Shown here piece by piece: positions 41,782 through 50,039 of a stretch of 64,000 bases of DNA (its first letter is position 1; each line of letters starts with the position of its first letter). The DNA lies in NCBI GenBank assembly GCA_035763745.1, contig DASUAO010000014.1, positions 7,816 to 71,815 of the forward strand, given 5' to 3'. This DNA is from DASUAO01 sp035763745. Lineage in GTDB: Bacteria > Actinomycetota > Acidimicrobiia > IMCC26256 > PALSA-555. The position numbers and the translations under genes are program-made. The notes under the pieces are model-generated. The model was not told the DNA's origin. It did no database searches and worked only from the letters and a program-made list of their open reading frames with translations.

Positions 41782-42540
41782 ATGGCGCGCCCGGTCATCG
41801 CCGTCCCGTCCTACCCGCGGCTGCGTGAGGGCAAGATCCCCGGCTGGGGGACGCCCGCGTACGCCGTCCCTGCGCTGTACGTGGACGCGATCCGGCGGGC
41901 GGGCGGGATCGAGGCGATCGTCATCAGCGAGTCGCTCGACGAGCTCGCCGAGGAGATCGTCGAGCGCGCCGACGGAGTGCTGCTGCTCGGGGGCGGCGAC
42001 CTCGACCCGTCGTCGTACGGGCGCGAGCGGGAGGCGAAGATCGTCGGCGCGAACACCGAGCGGGATGCGGCGGAGCTGACGGTCATCCGTCACGCGCTCG
42101 ACCGCGGCGTGCCGATCCTGGCCGTGTGCCGCGGTCACCAGCTGCTGAACGTCCTGCTCGGCGCCACGCTCGACCAGCACATCAGCGACACGCCGGGCGT
42201 CGAGGGCCACGGGGTCCCGTTCGTCGAGGACGGCGCGCAGCTGAACGACGTCGCCATGGACCCGGGGTCCCGGGTCGCGCGCGCGATGGGTGCCGAGCGG
42301 GCGCAGTGCTCGTGCCACCACCACCAAGCGGTGCACGCGCCCGGCGAGGGGTTGGTGGTCACCGCCCGCTCGACCGACGGGCTCATCGAGGCGACCGAGC
42401 TCGCCGACCCCGGCGGGCCGTGGGTCGTCGGTGTGCAGTGGCACCCCGAGGACACCGCCGCCACCGATCCCGCCCAGCAAGCCCTCTTCGACGCGTTCGT
42501 GACCGAGTCCCTGCGTTCTGGCGTCGAACAGGGGTCATGA
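41782..42540 (+). CDS. gamma-glutamyl amide hydrolase (PuuD-like, class I GATase fold)
   Basis: 252 residues. Nucleophile Cys in PILAVCRGHQLLNVLLG, catalytic His-Glu in GVQWHPEDTA, and the GVLLLGGGDLDPSSYG strand typical of peptidase C26. It would release glutamate from a gamma-glutamylated acid at the pathway's end. It starts 2 nt after the ligase stop. Its last residues (SGVEQGS) and stop codon are encoded by the third copy of the 40-bp element, so its tail was probably reshaped by insertion. Confidence 0.9.
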   Translation: MARPVIAVPSYPRLREGKIPGWGTPAYAVPALYVDAIRRAGGIEAIVISESLDELAEEIVERADGVLLLGGGDLDPSSYGREREAKIVGANTERDAAELTVIRHALDRGVPILAVCRGHQLLNVLLGATLDQHISDTPGVEGHGVPFVEDGAQLNDVAMDPGSRVARAMGAERAQCSCHHHQAVHAPGEGLVVTARSTDGLIEATELADPGGPWVVGVQWHPEDTAATDPAQQALFDAFVTESLRSGVEQGS

Positions 42541-42559
42541 GCACACCCCCAGCGACGCC
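42520..42559. repeat. 40-bp inverted-repeat element, copy 3
   Basis: GGCGTCGAAC ... CAGCGACGCC, 40 bp, flanked by TTCT and GAAAC. The TGA of the PuuD-like gene occupies element positions 19-21, the same as the stop codon in copy 1 when read in gene sense. It lies between convergent genes. Confidence 0.8.
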
Positions 42560-42565
42560 GAAACG

Positions 42566-44119
42566 CTACGAGTAGCGCTCGCGGAGCTCGTGCTTGAGGA
42601 CCTTGCCGGCAGGGTTGCGCGGCAGCGCGTCGACGACCTCGAGCCGCTCGGGGACCTTCTGCTTGGCGAGTCCTTCACCCGTGAGGAAGTCGAACAGCTC
42701 CGGGAGCGTCGGCGCCTCGGCGTCCTCGGCGACGACGACCACTGCGCACGCGCGCTCCCCCGTCTTCTCGTCCGGCAGGCCGATCACGGCGGCGTCGGCG
42801 ATCTGCGGGTGCGTGAACAGGAGATCCTCCAGCTCCTTCGCGGAGATGTTCTCGCCGTGACGAATGATGATGTCCTTCACCCGACCAGTGATGCGGACAT
42901 GCGAGTCGGCGGGGTCCATGACCCCCAGGTCGCCGGTGCGGAACCAGCCGTCCCCGTCGAACGCGTCGGCGTCGAGCGACGAGTCGAGATAGCCCTTGCA
43001 GATCTGGGGACCCTTGGCCCGGATCTCGCCTTCCTCGCCGGGACCGGCGACGCTGCCGTCGAGCTTCACGAAGCGCAGCTCGACACCGGGCGTCGGCGCG
43101 CCTTCGGTCTCGGCGAGCTGCACGTCGGAGTCACGCACCGAGTTCATCGTGAGGATCGGCGCTTCGGTGAGCCCGTAGCCCGAGACCACGCCCACGCCGC
43201 CGAGCTCCTCGCGGACCTCGTAGTGCAGCTGCGGTGGCTTCGGCGCGCCGCCCCCGGGATAGGCGCGCACGTCGGGGAACAACGGCGTGTCGGGCTGCGC
43301 CCGCTGCGCGGCGAGGTACGCCATGTGGAACGGCGTGCCCGCGCCTGCGAGCGTGAGGTCCTCGCGCTGGAGCACCGGGATCGTCGTCTGCGGGACGAAC
43401 GCCTCGACGAACACACATCGGCATCCGGTGATGAGCATCGTGTAGAGCCACCCGATCCCGCCGATATGGGTGAACGGGAACACCATCGCGGCCGTGTCCT
43501 CGTCGGTGATCTCGAGTGCCTCGATCATCCCGGTCGCCGACGCCTTGACGGTGAGGTCGGTGTGCCGCGCGCCCTTCGGGTCCGCCGTCGTGCCGGACGT
43601 GTAGAAGATCCAGCGGACGGGCGCGTTCTGCGGCGTCACCGCGGTCGGCGGCGCGGGCAGGGTCGCCGGGTCCCCCTCGGGAAGCGCCCGGTCGACGATC
43701 AGCACTTCGAGGTCGGGACGGTCGCCCGCGATCGCCCGGGCCTCGTCGCCGAACGCGCGGCCCTTCCAGTCCTCCGGCACGACGAGCAGTCGAGCCCCGG
43801 TCTGGGCCGTGATGAACCCCACCTCACGCGTGCCGAGGATCGGCAGCATCGGGTTCTGGACCGCGCCGAGCCGCGCCAGCGCGGCGACCAGCACCGCGGA
43901 CTCGAGCCAGGTCGGGAGCATCCACGACACCGGGACATCAGGACCGACGCCCATCGCATGCAGTCCCGCGGCGGCGCGCTCGGCCGCGTCGCGGAACTCC
44001 GCGGCGGTCAGCGTGCGACCGTCCTCGTCGATCGCGAGCATCAGGTCGGGTGAGTGCTCTGCACGCGCGAGGACGAGCTCCCACAGCCCCTGGTGCGCGG
44101 TGAACGGGTCCTGGGCCAT
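42566..44119 (-). CDS. AMP-forming acyl-CoA ligase
   Basis: 517 residues. P-loop FYTSGTTADPKGARHTD, YGLTEAPILTM, GDGWFRTGDLGVMDPAD, GRVKDIIIRHGENISAKE and the catalytic Lys in LPRNPAGKVLKHELRE. It has all residues needed to form an acyl-adenylate and transfer it to CoA. ATG 44119 follows AGGAG. It sits 49 nt downstream of the SDR at 44169-44948, likely one operon behind the 45007 promoter/operator. Confidence 0.93.
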   Translation of the reverse strand: MAQDPFTAHQGLWELVLARAEHSPDLMLAIDEDGRTLTAAEFRDAAERAAAGLHAMGVGPDVPVSWMLPTWLESAVLVAALARLGAVQNPMLPILGTREVGFITAQTGARLLVVPEDWKGRAFGDEARAIAGDRPDLEVLIVDRALPEGDPATLPAPPTAVTPQNAPVRWIFYTSGTTADPKGARHTDLTVKASATGMIEALEITDEDTAAMVFPFTHIGGIGWLYTMLITGCRCVFVEAFVPQTTIPVLQREDLTLAGAGTPFHMAYLAAQRAQPDTPLFPDVRAYPGGGAPKPPQLHYEVREELGGVGVVSGYGLTEAPILTMNSVRDSDVQLAETEGAPTPGVELRFVKLDGSVAGPGEEGEIRAKGPQICKGYLDSSLDADAFDGDGWFRTGDLGVMDPADSHVRITGRVKDIIIRHGENISAKELEDLLFTHPQIADAAVIGLPDEKTGERACAVVVVAEDAEAPTLPELFDFLTGEGLAKQKVPERLEVVDALPRNPAGKVLKHELRERYS

Positions 44120-44168
44120 CGGAGTGCTCCTGTTCTCGGGTCGACGTCTCGGTGGTGACAGCGGTCGC

Positions 44169-44948
44169 TCAGCCGCAGGTGATGCCACCGTCCATGCTCA
44201 CGATGCTCCCGATCATGTACCGGCCGTCCTCGGAGGCGACGAACGCGATGAGCCCGGCGACCTCCTCGGGCTCGGAGTACCCGATCGGCGAGGTGATGCC
44301 GGCGAACTCCTCGGGCTTGGCGCCCTCGGGGAACCCCCAGGTCGAGATCATCGACGTCTTCATCCCACCGGGAGCGACGGCGTTCACGCGCACGCCCTTC
44401 GCCCGGTACTCGACCCCCAATGCCCGGGTGAGGTTGACGACTCCACCCTTCGACGCGCAGTAGGCGGCCGAGTAGGGCTGGCCCATGAGTCCAGCGTTCG
44501 ATGCGACGTTCACGATCACGCCGCCCTCGTCACCCCGACGGATCTTCCCGGCCCCGGCAGCCCGTTCGAGCAGGTGCGGCAGCACCGCGCGGCACATGAA
44601 GAACGTGCCACTGAGGTTCACGCCGATGATGCGGTTCCAGCTCTCCGGTGACTCTTCCTCGCTCTTGACGAACTTCCCGATGCCGGCGCAGTTCACGAGC
44701 ACCGACGGCGCGCCGAGCCGCTCGACGACCGACGCCACGGCCGCCTCGACGGACCCGAAGTCGCTCACGTCGACGGCGTGCGCGCTCGCGGCGTCGCCGA
44801 TGCCGGTGGCGGTCTCGGCGGCGGCGGCCTCGTCGAGGTCGAGCACGGCCACTCGGGCGCCCTCCTCGGCGAGGCGGCGCGCCGTCGCCCGGCCGAGGCC
44901 GGAGCCCGCGCCCGTCACGATCGCGACCTGGTCGGTGAAGCGCGGCAT
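44169..44948 (-). CDS. short-chain dehydrogenase/reductase
   Basis: 259 residues. VTGAGSGLGRATA, LDLDEAAA after strand 2 (NAD-type Asp), NCAGIGKFVK, and YCASKGGVV. It ends IGSIVSMDGGITCG. An inserted loop (LLERAAGAGKIRRGDEGG) lengthens the segment before the Ser strand. It diverges from another ligase (45075) and is probably cotranscribed with the ligase downstream. Confidence 0.9.
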   Translation of the reverse strand: MPRFTDQVAIVTGAGSGLGRATARRLAEEGARVAVLDLDEAAAAETATGIGDAASAHAVDVSDFGSVEAAVASVVERLGAPSVLVNCAGIGKFVKSEEESPESWNRIIGVNLSGTFFMCRAVLPHLLERAAGAGKIRRGDEGGVIVNVASNAGLMGQPYSAAYCASKGGVVNLTRALGVEYRAKGVRVNAVAPGGMKTSMISTWGFPEGAKPEEFAGITSPIGYSEPEEVAGLIAFVASEDGRYMIGSIVSMDGGITCG

Positions 44949-45006
44949 TCGTACCCCTCGTGGTGGCTGTGGTCGGCAGCGGTGGGACGCCGACGCTCGA
45001 CCGGCG

Positions 45007-45024
45007 AATCTAACTGGCCGTCAG
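45007..45024. promoter_or_regulatory. -10 box TAGATT (minus) with diverged operator CTAACTGGCCGTCAG
   Basis: On the minus strand TAGATT (45012-45007) is the likely -10 for the SDR. It overlaps a 15-bp site (45010-45024) whose arms CTAAC/GTCAG differ from the family by one base and whose spacer is 5 instead of 6 bp. Confidence 0.4.
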
Positions 45025-45060
45025 ATCGGGCACCACAGCGGGCATCACGCCTCGCACCGG

Positions 45061-45066
45061 TAGCCT
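45061..45066 (+). promoter_or_regulatory. -10 box TAGCCT of the acyl-CoA ligase at 45075
   Basis: TAGCCT, then 8 nt, then GTG 45075; leaderless geometry that fixes the start inside a much longer open frame. Confidence 0.55.
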
Positions 45067-45074
45067 CGGCGGCC

Positions 45075-46601
45075 GTGTCCGGCACAACATCCACCACACG
45101 GCTGATCGGCGATCTCCTGCGCGACGCGGCCGCCGCGCACCCCGACCGGGACGCCTACGTCCGGGCCGACAAGCGGTCGAGCTACGCCTGGCTCGACCGG
45201 GCTGTCGACGGGTTCGCCGCGACGCTCCTCGACCGGGGCGTCGCGCGCGGCGACGTGGTCGTGCTCATGCTCCCGTCGTCGACCAAGTTCGCGGTCTGCT
45301 ACCTGGGGGCGCTGCGCGTGGGCGCGATCACCTCGGCGATCAACCTCCGCCTCGGCCCGCGTGAGCAGGCGAGCATCATCGCCCGCACCGAGCCCAAGGT
45401 GACGGTCCTCGGCGACGGCGCGACGCTCCCCGAGGCCGTCGACCCCGGGCAGGTCCTCCCGGTCACCGACCTCAAGGAGGCGTTCGAGGCCGAACCGCCG
45501 GCGCGGCTCCCCCACCTCGACCCCACCGACCCGACGTGCATCGTGTGGACCAGCGGCACCACCGGCGAGCCCAAGGGTGCGGTCTACGACCACGAGCGCC
45601 AGGCGGCGATCTCGCGCAACGTCGGCGAGCTCACCAGCCCCGGCGACCGCCGCCTCGTCGTGCTCCCCTTCCCGCACGTCGGGTACATGACCCGCATGTG
45701 GGACGAGCTCGCGCACGCCACCACGATCGTCCTCGGCCGAGAGCCGTGGTCGGCCGAGGAGACGCTCCGGCTCATCCGCGACGAGGGCATCACCATGGCC
45801 ACCGGCGTCCCCACGCAGTGGCAGCGGGTCCTCGACCACCCCGACGTCGCCGTCACCGACTTCTCGGGCCTGCGCGTCGCGGGGATCGGCGCGTCGACGA
45901 TCCCTCCCGAGCTGGTGCGTCGGATGCGAGCCACCCTCGGCTGTCCGGTGATCACGCGCTACACGAGCACGGAGGCCGGGGTCACGACCAGCACCCTCGC
46001 CACCGACCCGCCGGACGTGATCGCGCACACGGTCGGGCGACCGACCGCCGAGGTCGAGCTCCGGATCGTCGATGCCGCGACCACCACCGACCAGCCCAAC
46101 GGCGAGGTCGGCGAGGTCCTCTCCCGGTCGCCGGCGATGATGCGCGGCTACTGGCGCGATCCGGACCTCACCGCGACCGTCATCGACCCCGACGGGTGGC
46201 TGCACACCGGCGACCTCGGCTTCATCGACCCCGACGGCAACCTGCGCCTCGTCGGCCGTCTCAAGGAGATGTACATCCGCGGCGGGTACAACATCTACCC
46301 CGCCGAGGTGGAGAAGGTGCTGAGCGAGCACCCCGCGATCGCGGCGGCGGCGGTCGTCGGTGCGCCCGACGCCGACCTCGGCGAGATCGGCGTGGCGTTC
46401 GTGGTTCCGGAGCCCGACGCCGACCGAGGCGACGTCGAGCTCGCGATCCTGCGAGCCTGGTGCAAGGAGCGACTCACCGACTACAAGGTTCCCGACCGGG
46501 TGCTGCTCGTCGACGACCTCCCCACCACCGCGATGCTGAAGATCGACAAGCGGGCGCTGCTCGACCGAGCGGCGGCCGCCCCGAGCAAGGAGCGAGCGTG
46601 A
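45075..46601 (+). CDS. AMP-forming acyl-CoA ligase
   Basis: 508 residues. VWTSGTTGEPKGAVYDHE P-loop, TRYTSTEAGVTTSTL, DGWLHTGDLGFIDPDGNLRL, GRLKEMYIRGGYNIYPAE and a C-terminus DDLPTTAMLKIDKRALLD with the catalytic lysine in a shifted context. It activates a carboxylic acid to acyl-CoA. GTG 45075 (SGTTSTTRLIG) is read from the TAGCCT promoter. The next gene overlaps its stop by 4 nt. Confidence 0.92.
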   Translation: MSGTTSTTRLIGDLLRDAAAAHPDRDAYVRADKRSSYAWLDRAVDGFAATLLDRGVARGDVVVLMLPSSTKFAVCYLGALRVGAITSAINLRLGPREQASIIARTEPKVTVLGDGATLPEAVDPGQVLPVTDLKEAFEAEPPARLPHLDPTDPTCIVWTSGTTGEPKGAVYDHERQAAISRNVGELTSPGDRRLVVLPFPHVGYMTRMWDELAHATTIVLGREPWSAEETLRLIRDEGITMATGVPTQWQRVLDHPDVAVTDFSGLRVAGIGASTIPPELVRRMRATLGCPVITRYTSTEAGVTTSTLATDPPDVIAHTVGRPTAEVELRIVDAATTTDQPNGEVGEVLSRSPAMMRGYWRDPDLTATVIDPDGWLHTGDLGFIDPDGNLRLVGRLKEMYIRGGYNIYPAEVEKVLSEHPAIAAAAVVGAPDADLGEIGVAFVVPEPDADRGDVELAILRAWCKERLTDYKVPDRVLLVDDLPTTAMLKIDKRALLDRAAAAPSKERA

Positions 46602-47407
46602 AGGCTTCCGAGCTGCGATACCAGACTCCCGACGTGCCGCGCGACGACCGCCAGATCCGGGTCGGCTCGCTGCTCTTCACCATGGTGGAGCCGCACAAGG
46701 GCCACGAGGTCGCCTACAACCGCTGGTACGAGCGCGACCACTTCTACGCCGGGTGCATGGTCGGCAAGTGGCAGTTCGCCGGAGCCCGGTACGTCGCGAC
46801 GCGCGACTGCAAGGCCAAGCGCTACCCCGCCGACTCCCCCATCGCACCCGACCCGTCGACGGGCTCCTACCTCGCGATCTACTGGGTGCTCGACGGGCAT
46901 CACGACGAGTGGAACGAGTGGGGCGTCGAGCAGGTGAACTGGCTGCACGCCAACGACCGGATGTTCGAGACGCGCGACCACATCCACACGGCGCTCTACG
47001 AGTACGCAGGTGAGGCGAACGCGCCCGGTTCCTCGATGCCCGTGGAGCTCGCGCTCGACCGCGCCTACGGGGGCATCGTCACGCTCGTCGCCGAGACGGC
47101 CGACGGCGTGACGGCCGACCAGGTCACCGCCTGGCTCGACGAGATGCCGTGCCCGGCCGACGTGGCGCTCGTCGGCACCCCGCTGCCGCTGCGCTCGGAC
47201 CGTCCGGCCGACGTCCCCGACACCCAGGCGCCGAACCGGGTGCTCGTGATCGCGTTCGTCGACGGCAACCCGCTCGAGACCTGGGACGCCGACTTCGCCG
47301 GCCTCGGCGACTCCTTCCGCGACGCCGGGCTCGGCGAGATCGTGTTCGCCTCGCCGTTCCTCGCCACCGTCCCGGGCACCGACACCTACACCGACCAGCT
47401 CTGGTAG
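46598..47407 (+). CDS. dimeric alpha/beta-barrel-like protein, tandem domains
   Basis: 269 residues, two ferredoxin-like repeats of the EthD/NIPSNAP kind. The first has GSLLFTMVEPHKGHEVAYNR and WYERDHFYAGCMVG, and the second LVIAFVDGNPLETWDADFAG. Such proteins accompany oxygenases or ligases in catabolic operons, but their reaction is unknown. It is coupled to the upstream ligase by GTGA overlap, with AAGGAG before the GTG. Confidence 0.72.
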   Translation: MKASELRYQTPDVPRDDRQIRVGSLLFTMVEPHKGHEVAYNRWYERDHFYAGCMVGKWQFAGARYVATRDCKAKRYPADSPIAPDPSTGSYLAIYWVLDGHHDEWNEWGVEQVNWLHANDRMFETRDHIHTALYEYAGEANAPGSSMPVELALDRAYGGIVTLVAETADGVTADQVTAWLDEMPCPADVALVGTPLPLRSDRPADVPDTQAPNRVLVIAFVDGNPLETWDADFAGLGDSFRDAGLGEIVFASPFLATVPGTDTYTDQLW

Positions 47408-47415
47408 CCGGGCGT

Positions 47416-47421
47416 TAGCCT
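47416..47421 (+). promoter_or_regulatory. -10 box TAGCCT of the FAH-family gene
   Basis: TAGCCT, then 6 nt, then ATG 47428; leaderless geometry. Confidence 0.55.
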
Positions 47422-47427
47422 CCGATC

Positions 47428-48267
47428 ATGCGGGTCGCGCGGTTCGAGCATGGAGGCTCGATCGCGGCCGGCGTCGTCGAGGGCGACGAGGTCGTCGACC
47501 TCGGACCGGTCGAACCCATCAGCCTCCTCGTCGACGGCATCGAAGCGCTCACCGCCCTCGTCGGCGACACCACGGCTCGCCATCCGCTGGCCGACGTCCG
47601 GCTCCTCGCACCCGTGGCCAACCCGTCGAAATTCCTGGCGATCGGCATCAACTACTCGGACCACATCCGAGAGACGGGTCGCGACGCTCCCACCTTCCCG
47701 ATCTTCTTCAACAAGCAGGTGTCGTGCGTCACCGGCCCCTACGACCCGATCGTGATCCCACGGGTCTCCTCCGACGTCGACTACGAGGGCGAGCTCGGGA
47801 TCGTCATCGGCCGCGAGTGTCGGAGCGTGCCCGCCGAACGTGCACTCGAGCACGTCGCCGGGTTCGTCGTGATCAACGACGTGACCGTGCGCGACTGGCA
47901 GTACAAGGCGCCGACCTGGACGCTCGGGAAGTCGTTCGACACGCACGGTCCCACCGGCCCGTGGATCGTCACCACCGACGAGGTCGGCGATCCCCAGGAC
48001 CTTCGTCTGCGCACCCTGCTCAACGGTGAGGTCATGCAGGACGAGTCGACCGCCGAGATGGTGTTCGACTGCGCGACCCAGATCGAGATCCTCTCGACCG
48101 CCTGCACCCTGGTGCCCGGCGACCTGATCTCGACCGGCACCCCGGCCGGCGTCGGGTTCGTCCGAGAGCCGCCCGTGTTCCTCCGGCCCGGCGACGTGGT
48201 ACGGATCGAGATCGAGCGGGTCGGTGCGATCGAGAACCCGGTCGTCGACGCCCCGACGATCGCATGA
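47428..48267 (+). CDS. fumarylacetoacetate hydrolase family protein
   Basis: 279 residues, a metal-dependent C-C hydrolase or hydratase/isomerase/decarboxylase fold. It has FLAIGINYSDHIRE, the metal-binding Glu pair in VDYEGELGIVIGRECR, the Asp in INDVTVRDWQ, GKSFDTHGPTGPWIVT, and STGTPAGVG near the end. These enzymes act on ring-cleavage products. It overlaps the DUF202 gene by 4 nt, although the two proteins have no obvious functional tie. Confidence 0.92.
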   Translation: MRVARFEHGGSIAAGVVEGDEVVDLGPVEPISLLVDGIEALTALVGDTTARHPLADVRLLAPVANPSKFLAIGINYSDHIRETGRDAPTFPIFFNKQVSCVTGPYDPIVIPRVSSDVDYEGELGIVIGRECRSVPAERALEHVAGFVVINDVTVRDWQYKAPTWTLGKSFDTHGPTGPWIVTTDEVGDPQDLRLRTLLNGEVMQDESTAEMVFDCATQIEILSTACTLVPGDLISTGTPAGVGFVREPPVFLRPGDVVRIEIERVGAIENPVVDAPTIA

Positions 48268-48626
48268 GCACCGAGAGGCGGCCCCGGCTGCGCGACCTCG
48301 GGACCGACCCGGACGTGCGCTTCACCTACGCCAACGAGCGCACGTTCCTCGCCTGGAGCCGCACGTCGTTGGCGCTCGTGGTCACCGGCATCGCCGCGAC
48401 CCAGCTCCTCCCGAAGTTCGACATCGAGTTCGGGAGGCGCCTCATCGGCGTTCCACTCATCGTCCTCGGCGCCGTGCTCGAGGCGGCGAGCTATCGCGCC
48501 TGGTACCGGAACGAGCGCGCCATGCGGGTCGGCGAGCCGCTCCCCTCGTCGCAGATGACGGTGATCCTCGCGATCGGCATCGGCATCATCTCGGTGATCG
48601 CGACCGCCGTCGCGATCGCCGGCTGA
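48264..48626 (+). CDS. DUF202 membrane protein (YidH-like)
   Basis: 120 residues. The family signature is YANERTFLAWSRTSLALVV (about residues 22-40), followed by two more hydrophobic helices (LIGVPLIVLGAVLEAASY and MTVILAIGIGIISVIATA). The function of the family is unresolved. It precedes a second DUF202 gene by 12 nt, the same arrangement as yidH-yidG in enterobacteria. Confidence 0.88.
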   Translation: MSTERRPRLRDLGTDPDVRFTYANERTFLAWSRTSLALVVTGIAATQLLPKFDIEFGRRLIGVPLIVLGAVLEAASYRAWYRNERAMRVGEPLPSSQMTVILAIGIGIISVIATAVAIAG

Positions 48627-48638
48627 GGCGCGGATTCG

Positions 48639-48983
48639 ATGCCGTTCGATCCGGTCCTCGGAGACGAGGTCCACGAGGAAGGCCCTGGCCTCTACGCGGA
48701 ACGCACCCGTCTCGCCTGGACCCGCAGCGCGATCGCGCTCCTGGCCGCGTTCGCGATCCTCGTCCGCCGGGTCTGGACCCGCGGCTACTACCCCCTCGAT
48801 CCCGTCGCGTTCGCGTTCCTCGGTCTGGCCGCGATCGGCTGGGGCATCGGGATCTTCGGCTGGCGCCTCGCCCACCGACGGGAGGACGACGTGTCCCCGC
48901 GCTCGCCGAGCGAGCTGCTGGCGGTGTCGAGCGGCACCCTCGCGGTCGTCGTCGCCGGCCTCGTCGTGACCTTCGCCGGATAG
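48639..48983 (+). CDS. DUF202 membrane protein (YidG-like)
   Basis: 114 residues with the variant signature LYAERTRLAWTRSAIALLA, then VAFAFLGLAAIGWGIGIFG and a third helix at the C-terminus. It probably forms a heteromeric membrane protein with its upstream neighbour. Its stop codon overlaps the -10 box of the next gene. Confidence 0.85.
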   Translation: MPFDPVLGDEVHEEGPGLYAERTRLAWTRSAIALLAAFAILVRRVWTRGYYPLDPVAFAFLGLAAIGWGIGIFGWRLAHRREDDVSPRSPSELLAVSSGTLAVVVAGLVVTFAG

Positions 48984-48986
48984 GTT
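48981..48986 (+). promoter_or_regulatory. -10 box TAGGTT of the LLM oxidoreductase gene
   Basis: TAGGTT begins with the TAG stop of the DUF202 gene and ends 6 nt before GTG 48993; leaderless geometry. Confidence 0.55.
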
Positions 48987-48992
48987 CGTCCC

Positions 48993-50000
48993 GTGCTCGT
49001 CGACCACTTCCTCCGCGCCGACCTCGCCGACATCGCGGCGACCGCGCGGGACCTCGAGGCGCTCGGCTTCCACGGCCTCTACACCGCCGAGGGCCCGCAC
49101 GAGCCGTTCCTGCCGCTCGCGCTCGCGGCCGAGCACACGACTCGCCCGCAGCTCTTCACGAACATCGCGGTAGCGTTCGCCCGCAGCCCGATGGACCTGG
49201 CCCAGATGGCCGACGGCCTCCAGCGGTCGTCGGAGGGGCGGTTCGTGCTCGGGCTCGGCTCGCAGATCCGCCCCCACATCGAGCACCGCTTCTCGATGAC
49301 GTGGAGCCGCCCGGTCGCCCGGATGCGCGAGATGATCCAGGCCGTCAAGGCGATCCAGACGGCCTGGAACGACCAGGCGCCGCTGGCGTTCCGCGGCGAG
49401 ATCTACCGTCACACGCTGATGACGCCGTTCTTCGACCCGGGTCCGAACCCGCACGGCCCGCCGCCCGTCTGGGTCGCCGCGCTCGGTCCCAAGATGACCA
49501 CCTGCGCCGCCGAGTTCGGCGACGGGCTGCTCGTCCACCCGTTCCACACCGGCCGCTTCATGACCGAGCACGCCGCAGTGTCGGTGGCGGAGGGACTCGG
49601 GCGCGCCGGACGCGACCGCGCCGACTTCACGGTCTCGGCCACCACGATCGTGTGCACCGGGAGCACCGACGAGGAGTTGGAGGTCGCGCGAGCCGGGAGC
49701 AGGATGCTGCTCGGCTTCTACGGCTCGACGCCTGCGTACCGGGTCACGCTCGACGCGCACGGCTGGGGCGACCTCCAGACCGAGCTGAACCGCATGACGA
49801 AGGAAGGTCGCTGGGACGAGCTGTCGAGCGTCATCCCCGAGGAGGTGGTCGACGCGATCGTCGTGACCGGAGCGCCCGGTGAGATCGCCGGCCTGCTCGA
49901 CGCTCGCTACGAGGGCACGGTCGACCGGGTCGGCCTGTCGATGCCGTACCAGACGAGCCGCGACACCATCGCTGCGCTCGTGGCAGGGTTCAGGGCCTGA
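48993..50000 (+). CDS. LLM-class oxidoreductase (TIGR03617-like, F420-type)
   Basis: 335 residues. LVDHFLRADLADIAATARDL, LGFHGLYTAEGPHEPFLPL, the loop NIAVAFARSPMDLAQMADGL and RFVLGLGSQIRPHIEHRFSM are characteristic of this actinobacterial luciferase-like group, thought to use coenzyme F420. Substrates are unknown. A small alpha/beta-barrel-like gene follows after 39 nt and is probably cotranscribed. Confidence 0.9.
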   Translation: MLVDHFLRADLADIAATARDLEALGFHGLYTAEGPHEPFLPLALAAEHTTRPQLFTNIAVAFARSPMDLAQMADGLQRSSEGRFVLGLGSQIRPHIEHRFSMTWSRPVARMREMIQAVKAIQTAWNDQAPLAFRGEIYRHTLMTPFFDPGPNPHGPPPVWVAALGPKMTTCAAEFGDGLLVHPFHTGRFMTEHAAVSVAEGLGRAGRDRADFTVSATTIVCTGSTDEELEVARAGSRMLLGFYGSTPAYRVTLDAHGWGDLQTELNRMTKEGRWDELSSVIPEEVVDAIVVTGAPGEIAGLLDARYEGTVDRVGLSMPYQTSRDTIAALVAGFRA

Positions 50001-50039
50001 CCACGGACGACCCGATCCGCAGACGAACAGGAGCATGAC

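Noticed and set aside
42564..42577. CGCTAC-GA-GTAGCG palindrome at the end of the acyl-CoA ligase gene
   Set aside because: A 6-bp stem with a 2-nt spacer inside the last codons; too short to claim as a terminator or operator.
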